Of a stretch of DNA of 22,003 bases, positions 9,101 through 15,500 are shown one piece after another (position 1 is the first letter of the stretch; each line of letters starts with the position of its first letter). This DNA is from Phallusia fumigata. Taxonomy: Eukaryota; Chordata; Ascidiacea; Phlebobranchia; Ascidiidae. The stretch is taken from the NCBI GenBank assembly GCA_008931825.1, contig QXVZ01031518.1, forward strand, positions 1 through 22,003, in the 5' to 3' direction. The position numbers were made by a program, and so were the translations under genes. The notes under the pieces are model-generated. The model did no database searches. It was given only the letters and a program-made list of their open reading frames with translations, and was not told where the DNA came from.

Positions 9101-11257
9101 GCACCTCCTGGACATTACACGCAAACTAATAAGCGGTTCTTGTCACTCATTTCTTTGCAAATTCAGACAAAAGTTATAAACTTAAGTAGAATTACCTTAA
9201 ATATACACAAAGTTTGACCTAAATATATTCTGAATATGGTGCTTGCATTTCCTGAATTTTGACGTAATCTGCAAATTGGTGCGCTTAACCTGAAAAATGT
9301 TTTAAATGCTGCTCAGTTCCGGGAATTTGCCATGCATTTAAATTTCCCAGCCTCCATTTATCTCATGTGAAAGTTTTGTGAAGTCGTTGACTTATTGCTC
9401 GCAGAAAGACTACGTCCCTGCTTTACTTGGAATGGCCTTCGCTTATCAAATTATCAAGCAAACTCCCAGAGCTCGCAACCAACTAAAAAGAATATCCAAG
9501 GCAAGTACAGTTTTACTGTTAATTGTGTTGCTTGTCTAACCCTAGTGGTAAAACCACACCATGACAAAGTCATTTAATTGTGCACTTAAAGCGAATGGCA
9601 TTATGCAGTAAATTACAAATACTTTTGTTTTGGCCTGGTCAACTTCTTTAAACTTGTCGTCGAACGAAAATTTAGGCCCAGAGCAACTTCTATGCGTTAT
9701 TTCGATTCTGCGCTAGTCACGATGCTTGTTTGGTGGTTTGGCAATTATCCAGGTTACACAACCGGTGATTTCTCGCATCTCATGTGGCCAAGACCAAATG
9801 AGTTTGCAGATTTTCGAACCGCCACGTCATCTAGGCGGTTTAAAAGCACTTTGGGCCACACAGATAACATACGATTTGTGGGCGCACAGTAACAAGCTGC
9901 AAGCACGATCAACTCCACAAAGTTGGATTTTACAAACCTGCAAATGAATGTATGTAGCAAGGCCCAGTATGACCTGCTATAAATGGCTCGTTAATTCCCC
10001 TTTTTATAATGTACTGCACGTTTGGGATATATTTCAGATGCAATGGACCACCGAAGAGGCTGAAGATTTTGAGCAGGCATGGCTTCTGTTGGCTGACGTC
10101 TACATCACAGCTGGCAAATACGACATGGCAACCGAACTGCTCAAAAAATGTCTGGAGCAAAACAAGGTAATGGAATCCGCCACTGAGTAAGTCATGCCAA
10201 AAGTCCAGTCGTCTGCGGTTGTAACATCGGCTGGCGGAACCCTGGAAATGAAGTTGGATAATGAAGTGCAGACTAAGCACATGACCGCGTTTTCTAATCA
10301 ATAGGCCAGTTTCTAGATCTTGACTCCTTTCCAAGTAAAAAACTGTTGTTGCCTTTTCGCGCCTTTTATGGTACTCGTTGCCGTAAGGACGAAATCTTGG
10401 TATACTGGGCTTTAAAAACACATGTACATTGCATACATGTATGGAGGCATCGACCAAATAGTCCCACTTACTTTGCTAACGCAATTCTTACTTAACCAAA
10501 ACAAAGGCGATTTTTATGTTTTTGGTTTATCAAGTTTTTTAATGTAGTCATGCTGCAAGGCGTACGAGTACCTGGGTTTCATCTACGAGAAGGAACAATC
10601 GTACAAGGATGCTGCAAACAACTATGAAAAAGCGTGGGAACATAGTAATGAGACGAATCCCGTTATAGGTGAGAAGATGTCGGGGTAAAAGTGCATGATT
10701 GACGCTTCCTTGTTATCCCCTCCTGGACATTAAAATGAAAGATATTATAGTTTGGAAAACGTTAAAATTGAAACCCTTAGCTTGATGGATAGGTTGGTGT
10801 CAAGAAGAAACCCTTGACCCGTTTGGCGTATTTGCATGCAACAATGTTTCGGTGCTAAATACGTACACATTTTGAAAAACAACAAGTCTTCAACCAACGT
10901 CAGCGTGAATAAAGTTGAAAATGTAGAAAAAACATCTGGGCTTCTAACGTTTGTTCTTTGTTTTTAAGTGTTTTTGTACGCGCGTTTTCAAAATTTGTTT
11001 TTTGCTGGTTTGACCTTGCTGACTACAGATGCAAAAATGTTTCGCAATACATTTCGCTACGAAACAGGTGAAACAGGCATAAAACACACACATAACATTG
11101 TTTTTTTGCAGGTTACAAGTTGGCGTTTAACTACATGAAAGCAAAACGTCACATCGACGCAATTAACATCTCTCACAAGGTGCTCGCCCAAAATCCTAAC
11201 TACCCTCGCATGAGGAAAGATATTCTCGACAAAGCTCGGGCCAGCATCCGTGTTTAA
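27..11257 (+). CDS. TTC21B: TTC21B/IFT139 orthologue, 3' half (13 exons, C-terminal ~579 residues)
   Basis: The spliced product matches the C-terminal half of TTC21B/IFT139, a tetratricopeptide protein of the intraflagellar transport A complex that drives retrograde transport in cilia and limits Hedgehog signalling (known for the family). Joined exons: 27-137, 196-315, 508-651, 3010-3186, 4248-4361, 4636-4728, 5951-6096, 7250-7405, 7907-8093, 9405-9500, 10038-10166, 10548-10668, 11112-11257; all phases agree. TPR helices are plain, for example [18 protein letters not shown] at the start and [10 protein letters not shown] near the end. Family signatures include [30 protein letters not shown]-like [17 protein letters not shown] and [12 protein letters not shown] just before the stop. 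The N-terminal half lies upstream of the window. Redundant exon copies at 1323-1368 and 1370-1545 are assembly artefacts and should not be joined in. It could be called TTC21A/B because invertebrates usually have one gene for the pair. Identity is close to certain; exon edges are inferred from splice consensus and homology remembered, not computed. Confidence 0.95.
196..315 (+). CDS. TTC21B: TTC21B exon B (residues 38-77)
   Basis: It is 40 codons, in phase 0 at both ends, after an intron of only 58 bp ending tttgcag. It encodes [10 protein letters not shown] through [10 protein letters not shown], a TPR repeat. The donor is caacag|gtgtgt. Confidence 0.92.
508..651 (+). CDS. TTC21B: TTC21B exon C (residues 78-125)
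   Basis: It is 48 codons in phase 0, from an attttag acceptor to the donor caa|gtaagat. It encodes [12 protein letters not shown] through [11 protein letters not shown], the segment before the conserved LKRV-LEQP motif. The following intron is interrupted by the assembly duplications. Confidence 0.9.
701..1368 (+). repeat. Uncollapsed contig overlap, copy 1 (matches 2388-3055)
   Basis: The 668 bases align without net gap to 2388-3055, offset 1687. I count roughly 16 substitutions, about 2.4%, most of them transitions. The copy ends exactly at the n at 1369 and its partner starts right after the n at 2387. These are the marks of two allelic contig ends joined without merging. Confidence 0.88.
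1323..1368 (+). pseudogene. TTC21B: Redundant truncated copy of TTC21B exon D (assembly overlap)
   Basis: These 46 bases repeat the first 46 bases of the exon at 3010-3186, starting [15 protein letters not shown], and stop at the n at 1369. The one difference inside the exon, gag versus gaa for Glu, is synonymous. It is best read as the end of a contig from a second haplotype that was not merged, not as a real extra exon. I use the pseudogene type only because no better label exists. Confidence 0.85.
1370..1545 (+). pseudogene. TTC21B: Redundant copy of TTC21B exon D lacking its first base (assembly overlap)
   Basis: This copy runs from the n at 1369 to the donor gtaaat at 1546 and matches 3011-3186. 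It lacks the exon's first G and the splice acceptor, so it cannot be spliced as it stands. It belongs to the contig 1370-2386, which is wholly contained in 3011-4027. Confidence 0.87.
1370..2386 (+). repeat. Uncollapsed redundant contig (matches 3011-4027)
   Basis: The 1017 bases lie between the n bases at 1369 and 2387 and align at a constant offset of 1641 to 3011-4027. I saw only one difference (g at 2271 versus t at 3912). The whole contig is redundant, so the genome most likely reads 1-700 followed directly by 2388 onward. Confidence 0.88.
2388..4027 (+). repeat. TTC21B: Contig region covering both redundant copies
   Basis: This stretch contains everything seen in 701-1368 and 1370-2386 without interruption, plus the complete exon D at 3010-3186 with intact acceptor and donor. 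It is the copy to use for gene models. Confidence 0.85.
3010..3186 (+). CDS. TTC21B: TTC21B exon D (residues 126-184)
   Basis: It is 59 codons, phase 0 at both ends, from acceptor ctgtttgcag to donor aat|gtaaat. It encodes the family-typical [12 protein letters not shown] segment, then [13 protein letters not shown] and a TPR helix [12 protein letters not shown]. This is the only complete copy of the exon. Confidence 0.95.
3187..4247 (+). other. TTC21B: Intron D-E of TTC21B
   Basis: It is AT-rich with no supportable coding sequence. Up to 4027 it duplicates the contig at 1370-2386. Its last 55 bases hold three ACGTCA motifs and a duplicated acceptor (see the regulatory entry). Confidence 0.8.
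4194..4250 (+). promoter_or_regulatory. Clustered CRE-like sites over a duplicated splice acceptor
   Basis: TGACGTCA occurs at 4194-4201 and 4218-4225, and TACGTCA at 4238-4244. The 12-base string acgtcataggtg is repeated at 4220-4231 and 4239-4250, so the 3' splice site tcatag|gtg is present twice, 19 bases apart. Only the second (exon start 4248) keeps the TTC21B frame. TGACGTCA is the known CREB/ATF palindrome; activity here is untested. Confidence 0.5.
4248..4361 (+). CDS. TTC21B: TTC21B exon E (residues 185-222)
   Basis: It is 38 codons beginning [18 protein letters not shown], a hallmark TTC21B segment, and ending DGNDQASM. It is phase 0 at both ends with donor atg|gtgggt. Confidence 0.95.
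4636..4728 (+). CDS. TTC21B: TTC21B exon F (residues 223-253)
   Basis: It is 31 codons, [20 protein letters not shown] onward to RPDHYE, matching the MADLMFR segment of the family. The acceptor is cttgtag and the donor gag|gtgatt. Confidence 0.95.
4729..5950 (+). other. TTC21B: Intron F-G of TTC21B
   Basis: This 1.2-kb intron holds only short chance ORFs. The 67-codon ORF at 4854-5057 starts like a secretory signal but has no supporting context (see rejected list). I see no repeat or RNA gene. Confidence 0.75.
5951..6096 (+). CDS. TTC21B: TTC21B exon G (residues 254-302)
   Basis: The acceptor is ttttttgtag. It encodes [15 protein letters not shown], then QFLDLAEQ and [11 protein letters not shown], matching the LIDLLRR...FNYCKGLY block of the family. 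The exon ends in phase 2 (tg), and the next exon supplies g to complete Trp302. Confidence 0.94.
6171..6516 (+). repeat. Uncollapsed contig overlap (matches 6518-6867)
   Basis: Both copies start with atttctcggg and end with catatac; the first stops at the n at 6517 and the second starts immediately after it. They differ by about a dozen substitutions and a net four bases of indels, mostly in homopolymers, close to 4%. That is allelic-scale divergence in a polymorphic animal. Confidence 0.85.
6518..6867 (+). repeat. Second copy of the uncollapsed overlap (matches 6171-6516)
   Basis: This is the start of the downstream contig. Sequence continues without break after 6867 into the intron leading to exon H. 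Confidence 0.85.
7250..7405 (+). CDS. TTC21B: TTC21B exon H (residues 302-354)
   Basis: The acceptor is tcactttag. It encodes [16 protein letters not shown], then W...[22 protein letters not shown], the strongest family signature in the window. It begins with the third base of Trp302 and ends in phase 2 (ag|gtaatc). Confidence 0.96.
7406..7906 (+). other. TTC21B: Intron H-I of TTC21B
   Basis: This 501-bp intron is richer in GC than its neighbours from about 7590. I see no coding or RNA feature in it. Confidence 0.75.
7907..8093 (+). CDS. TTC21B: TTC21B exon I (residues 354-416)
   Basis: The acceptor is tttggcag; the first base completes Ser354. It encodes [12 protein letters not shown], then [20 protein letters not shown] and FVEVSQKK, matching the TAEKLL...ATK.K.N.E.AL block. 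It ends in phase 0 with donor aag|gtgggt. Confidence 0.94.
8228..8260 (+). CDS. TTC21B: Possible alternative terminal exon of TTC21B
   Basis: A strong acceptor (tacttttgtcttgtag) at 8212-8227 is followed in the exon-I phase by [10 protein letters not shown] and a TGA at 8258-8260. Two AATAAA signals follow within 80 bases. Splicing exon I here would give a protein lacking the last ~163 residues. No transcript evidence is available, so this is inference from signals alone. Confidence 0.3.
   Translation, partial: EVFSVAKLNL
8319..8340 (+). terminator. Twin AATAAA polyadenylation signals inside an intron
   Basis: AATAAA occurs at 8319-8324 and 8335-8340 within a 16-base direct repeat (acttcaataaa twice). 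They lie 59 and 75 bases after the TGA of the possible alternative terminal exon, a normal spacing for a short 3' UTR. Confidence 0.35.
8443..8538 (+). repeat. 96-bp dispersed repeat, copy 1
   Basis: It aligns without gaps to 10345-10440 with only a handful of mismatches, and flanking sequence is unrelated. The distal end is an inverted repeat, ACATGTA against TACATGT. Both copies lie in introns of TTC21B in the same orientation. Confidence 0.8.
8577..8605 (+). repeat. Perfect 10-bp inverted repeat (hairpin)
   Basis: GGTAAAAATG at 8577-8586 is the exact reverse complement of CATTTTTACC at 8596-8605, with a 9-base loop. It lies shortly after another AATAAA (8546-8551). Function unknown. Confidence 0.5.
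8991..9129. mobile_element. MITE-like element with 24-bp terminal inverted repeats
   Basis: The arms 8991-9014 and 9106-9129 are reverse complements over 24 bases with one mismatch, starting TTAGTTT and ending TCCAGGA on the left arm. The enclosed 91 bases have no coding capacity. A weaker similarity (GTGAC..AAGAA-like) extends outward on both sides. The inner motif cctcctggacatta recurs at 10719. I could not identify a clean target-site duplication, so the element class is open. Confidence 0.45.
9231..9253 (+). repeat. 23-base string shared with a SKI intron (20560-20582)
   Basis: The 23 bases beginning tgaatatggtgcttgc are identical at both places, while flanks diverge. A 23-base exact match is not expected by chance in 22 kb. 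Confidence 0.6.
9405..9500 (+). CDS. TTC21B: TTC21B exon J (residues 417-448)
   Basis: The acceptor is attgctcgcag. It is 32 codons, [19 protein letters not shown] then [11 protein letters not shown], matching the family block VPALL.MA.AY...KQ.P.AR.QLKR.AK. The donor is aag|gcaagt, a GC donor. Confidence 0.94.
9501..10037 (+). other. TTC21B: GC-AG intron J-K of TTC21B
   Basis: The intron begins GCAAGT, preceded by AAG, which fits the known consensus of GC donors exactly, and ends atatttcag. Phase 0 on both sides and the continuity of the family block (LKRISK|MQW) fix the boundary; no nearby GT keeps the frame. Otherwise the 537 bases hold nothing I recognise. Confidence 0.85.
10038..10166 (+). 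CDS. TTC21B: TTC21B exon K (residues 449-491)
   Basis: It is 43 codons, [20 protein letters not shown] then [19 protein letters not shown], matching the AEE.EK.WLLLADIYI..KYD.A.ELL block. The acceptor is atttcag and the donor aag|gtaatg. Confidence 0.96.
10167..10547 (+). other. TTC21B: Intron K-L of TTC21B
   Basis: This 381-bp intron carries the second copy of the 96-bp dispersed repeat (10345-10440) and nothing else that I can support. Confidence 0.75.
10345..10440 (+). repeat. 96-bp dispersed repeat, copy 2
   Basis: This is the partner of 8443-8538. It keeps the cttttatggtactcgttgcc core and the ACATGTA/TACATGT-type inverted end. The copies are about 1.9 kb apart. Confidence 0.8.
10548..10668 (+). 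CDS. TTC21B: TTC21B exon L (residues 492-532)
   Basis: The acceptor is taatgtag. It encodes [19 protein letters not shown] then [19 protein letters not shown], the near-C-terminal signature of TTC21. It ends in phase 1 (atag|gtgaga), splitting Gly532. Confidence 0.96.
10669..11111 (+). other. TTC21B: Intron L-M of TTC21B
   Basis: This 443-bp AT-rich intron includes cctcctggacatta at 10719-10732, shared with the MITE-like element at 9103-9116. No other feature is seen. Confidence 0.75.
11112..11257 (+). CDS. TTC21B: TTC21B terminal exon M (residues 532-579, stop TAA)
   Basis: The acceptor is tttttttgcag. It encodes [19 protein letters not shown] then [14 protein letters not shown] and stops at TAA 11255-11257. 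The ending DKARASxR is the normal C-terminus of IFT139, so the protein is full length at this end. Confidence 0.96.
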
Positions 11258-11262
11258 ATAAA
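11257..11262 (+). terminator. TTC21B: AATAAA polyadenylation signal overlapping the TTC21B stop codon
   Basis: The last A of the TAA stop is the first A of AATAAA. GT-rich sequence (gcgtgcactgtgtatatg) follows within about 35 bases, as expected for a cleavage site. The 3' UTR would be only about 20-25 bases. Confidence 0.65.
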
Positions 11263-12403
11263 GTTCTGTAACTTTTGCGTGCACTGTGTATATGCTAGCG
11301 CCAAAATGTAATTCTTTAAAACCCTCTCATTGTCTGGTATCGGTGCTTTTCGCTATTATTTTTCTACACTGAATGATTTATTTTTCTACTGTTTAGAAAA
11401 CGATTTTACGCGTTGTTTATGTCATATAATTTTTGTTTGGTTATTTTAGCTCCTGTTTTAGGCCTTACGGCGCAATTGCGGTGCACTAAATGAAAAATAT
11501 ATATGTAGGTTTAAAGTGTGCACTCAAGGCTTGGTATGTTAGCCAAAACTTGCGTATCCACTGAACATTTCGTAAAAATACAGTTTTTCAAGTCGTTTGT
11601 TGCAATTTTTCTAAGAGCGGATGCACACAACAGTGGTAAATGTAGTCCGGAATCAACGATAACATGAATGCGCAACAACGCAACATCGATATTACAACCA
11701 AACACAACAAGAAAAAACGAATGCCGCCGAGCTTTCAAAGGGGGAGTGGATGAGCACGAAGAGAATGCCCGCCGCGATAGCGACGTCGCATCAAGGCGTC
11801 TAGACGTCGCGCTCGCAGAGGCGTGCACAGACAGAGGCACACACGTTTCTGAAAAACAGTGTCGGGCCTCGCCTATTGGGCTTCGTGTTTGTCTGTGGCT
11901 GAACATCGATTTGAGAGGCGCCAGTGTACGCCCGCGCTGCACGCTGTGCCTGCCTTTCGCGTAGTGATACAGGACGATCTGGTTGTTGACGAGCTGTTAT
12001 TCGCCAGCCAGACTTTTCCCTACGCTTAGCTACATTCAGTGTGTTAGAGATTGCGGGTTTGGACTAAACTTATGCAGTTAAAAAGAAGGCAGCCAAATTG
12101 TCGATAAAGTAAAAAAAGGCATCAGGCAATTTTTAGCACTTCATTGATCTGTACCAGTTAACGTATCGCTTAGAAAAGAGACTAAATATTGTTAATGTTT
12201 GTTTTAGCGTGTTTTGTTCTTTTTAAGCGTGTAAAATAGTTTTGTGATTTATTATTATTTTGCATTGTGTTGTAGGTGTGCCAAACACTAGACTAAAATG
12301 TTGGTCACACAAAACATGTGCCACAAAAATTTTTTATTGTGAACTTGTGATTACCTGTTAAAAAGTCAACGTGCTGTGCATGGCTTCAAGTTAGTGTTAA
12401 GCC
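11263..12403 (+). other. Intergenic region and probable SKI upstream/leader sequence
   Basis: These 1.1 kb separate the two genes. The part at about 11680-11960 is GC-richer and gives overlapping chance ORFs on both strands. A strong 3' splice-like site (gcattgtgttgtag) ends at 12275, so the SKI leader may be spliced there. I cannot point to a TATA box or start site with confidence. Confidence 0.5.
12298..12394 (+). promoter_or_regulatory. Two short upstream ORFs in the probable SKI leader
   Basis: ATG at 12298 opens 14 codons ending TGA at 12340-12342. ATG at 12380 opens MASS ending TAG at 12392-12394, nine bases before the SKI start. If the leader includes this region, they could lower translation of the main ORF. 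Confidence 0.35.
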
Positions 12404-12535
12404 ATGGAAAATCTTCGTCGTCAAACTTATTCAGAAAGCCTCAAAAAGACGTTGAACTGTTATCAATTAAGTAGTGCTGATAGTCTGAGTGGCCCAAGTG
12501 GGTATTCAGCCATTGCTGCTCAACTGTGGTTTAAG
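12404..12535 (+). CDS. SKI: SKI exon 1 (residues 1-44), start codon
   Basis: The start ATG has a good context (gccATGg) with an in-frame TAA two codons upstream. [19 protein letters not shown] matches the conserved N-terminal R-SMAD-binding stretch of SKI, which supports this start. The donor is aag|gtaaat, phase 0. Confidence 0.88.
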
Positions 12536-15500
12536 GTAAATATATTGTTCATCCCAAGTTGTACACATTCCAACTTGATCTTTTGCAACATTACACATTT
12601 TTGTTAATTTTAGGACAACAAACAAGCTCCACCTAACCCGCCCCCTCCGTTAATTCAAATACCTCTACTGATGCCAAATGACACTTCCACACAAAGAGCT
12701 GAAACAGTTTTAGCTGGAGAAAGAATTGCCTGCTTTATTGTAGGTGGAGAAAAGCGACTTTGCTTACCTCAGGTTAGTCATAGATTTTTGAAAAAAGTGT
12801 TGAGAATATTGTTATTGTATTGACACAATTGCAGTTGCATGACCCTTTTTTGTGTGCAAAATTGTTTAAATTTTGTTTTCAGATTTTAACAACCGTTTTA
12901 CGAGAGTTCAGCATAGCAGAAATAAACAGAACCTGTGCAGAATTGCATATATACTGCAGTCGATGTTCACCAGACCAATTGGAAATTCTTAAAGTTCTTG
13001 GAATATTGCCATTTAATACTACACAGTGTGGCCTTATCACAAAAACTGATGCTGAACGATTGGTTTCAACCTTGGGCGTAGATTATCCTCTGAATTCAAA
13101 ATATCATCTACACAATGTATGTTGAAACAGTTAAATAGATGCCACCAAATAGTCAAAGATTATTATTTGAATAATTTATTGCAGAATGAAGGAAAAGGTC
13201 TGCAGGTTTATCATGAATGTTTTGGACGTGGGGATGGGATATTTTATCCAGATCTTTATACTGTACCAGATGCACCATGTATTGTTTGCATGGATTGCAA
13301 AATGTCATTTTCTCCTTCGAAGTTCGTTAGTCATTCCCATAGGTAAGCTTATAAATAGTTAATATTTGTCACCACTTTAACTTACTCAGTGGCCTTGTCT
13401 GGCAAGATACCCATGATAGTTTACTACCAGTTAGTGGGCAAAAATGCATAGACCATACACCAGGTTTCTAAAGCGGATATACCTTCATTCAACTTCCTAC
13501 TGTTTGCGCTTTGCAGAGGATTGGAAAAACACACTTGTCATTGGGGCTTCGATCCAGAAAATTGGAGGAGTTACCTTTTGTTGCCTAAAGACACCCACAA
13601 AAGTTTGATCAAAGATCATGACAAACTGCTTTGTGCCCTGAAAGCGAAATTCGATTTTTCTGCAGTGTCTTCCCAAAGAAACAGTGTCAGTTCGCCACCT
13701 TCCAAAAGAAGACATGTAAGTGGTTTTGCCCATAACTTAACTTTTGGTTCTTTGTGGCGCTGTTCTTTCTGTCGTTTTGGGTTAACACAGTGATAAAAGT
13801 TGAGTCATATATTCGCATGTATAATTGTATTTGCGGGAAGCACCCGAAGCCGGACGCGTCTGCGCTTTATCAAATTCCAAGCTGTACGTGCGTAAAGTCG
13901 CTGACAGTGCGGGTGTCGTTGATTAAGAACAATTTGCGACGCGAAATCGGATACCGCTCGCCGTTCCACGTAATTGCCGCTTTGCGTAAGCTCGCACCGC
14001 TTTTGATTCGCTGCTTGAATTTGCGCTGTTCGGTGTTCAGACGAAAATAGAGCAATTAGCACCCTGCGATGGCTTATTCGACTGCGGAACGTTCGCCGTT
14101 AATCTGCCGCGTGTCTGACCTCTATCAAACGGTTGCTATTGGTTCCCACGCTTGACCTCGGCAATCAGCACTAATCGGCCAAACTCAAGGGATTTCGAAA
14201 ACATTGGACGACGACCAGAATGCTGTGTTTTTGAGGGGAAGGGCAATGATTGTTTTTCAAATTATACTCTTGAAATCCGTCAATACCCGTCCACTAACCA
14301 CCAGGCACCGTCGCGACATTCATAATCCTCACAACACTTTGCGACAAAATCCAATAATCAGCTGTTGCTGTGAATTGTCCGCGACGACAATGCCTTGTCT
14401 TCGACGGGACAAACGCTCAACACACATCCAAACCGTCGCTGACCTTTGCAAGCCGGGCTCGGGATTATGTTAGATTGCGGCGACACTGGGGAGCCTTTCA
14501 GAAGAGGTAATGACCGCCGGTCACCCGTAATTGCCTGAAAAGGCTTAGCGAGAATCGAAATGGCATGGAAGTGCCGCTAATGCGTTCATGATGTAAAATT
14601 GGTTGTTTCGGAACTGGTTCACCCCAGTGACAACGTGACATTATCCCCCCTGCTCTAACTTTTCAGCGATACGGCAAACGGTTAACCATTTGCGGAACAA
14701 CAAACCAGCAAACCGTTCGGCAAATGTCATTGTTTGCCTAGTAGGTTGGTGCGGATCTGCGCAGTTTCCTGAATTGGTTTAAACCCGTTTCACGCTTTTT
14801 TTAACGGCTGACTGCCCTAGATGACAATGCCCGATTAACGGCTATCACAGCCTTCCCAACGCTGCACATGACCGCACCAATTTGCACATGGTCTTATGCG
14901 GGGACGGCCACGTTGGGCAGTTAAGGAACCTTTTATAATTTATTCATGGGCACTGGGGTCTCTAACGGAAAATCTCCTTGTCCTTGACAGCAAAGTGTCG
15001 CTCGTCCGGCATTTCCTTCTGTCGTGTTTCTTTAAAGGCGAATAGCTGACTTGTTAAGGGTCAATCGACCCGTGGCGTAGTTCACCGCATGCGGACGTGC
15101 AGTCCACGGCGCACCAGTACCACTTCATAAAACCGCAAAACCGCAACAAGCGACTGAAGTGCAGTACAAACGTACGTATATACCTTTTGAAGGTGGGTAA
15201 GCAATAGCTATAGGGCCCGTCTAGCCTTTACGAGCATCAGCACAGTCCCTTATCGTGGCATCGCAACACTAAATTCGTCGAACCATGTTTTCCGAAAGTC
15301 ATCGGTAATGGCCGCACAGCGACAAGATCACCAGTGTCGCGACATGGACATGTCCGATACCCTGTGCCAGTGCACGATCGATTGAAATTCCATTATCGCT
15401 TGCTGTCTGGCACCCAAACTAGAAACATTAGAACCATACGGCCCCTGTATAGCCGCCTTTGACGCTTGTGCGCTTTATTGATGCAAAGCCTTTTTTACCA

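Larger units (their letters stand above)
8094..9404 (+). other. TTC21B: Intron I-J of TTC21B
   Basis: This 1.3-kb intron contains a possible alternative terminal exon (8228-8340), one copy of a 96-bp dispersed repeat (8443-8538), a perfect 10-bp-stem hairpin (8577-8605), a MITE-like inverted repeat (8991-9129) and a 23-base string shared with a SKI intron (9231-9253). Confidence 0.75.

Noticed and set aside
11511-11964. Overlapping 143-codon (-) and 98-codon (+) ORFs between the genes
   Set aside because: They occupy opposite strands of the same GC-richer patch, carry no recognisable motif, and look like composition-driven open frames.
14511-14523. TGACCGCCGGTCA palindrome as a nuclear-receptor element
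   Set aside because: The half-sites are everted compared with the usual GGTCAnnnTGACC order, and a single short palindrome in a 5-kb intron is weak evidence.
15131-15145. Two adjacent AACCGCA motifs as a RUNX-responsive enhancer
   Set aside because: The motif is short and could recur by chance; no other enhancer evidence can be seen in the sequence.
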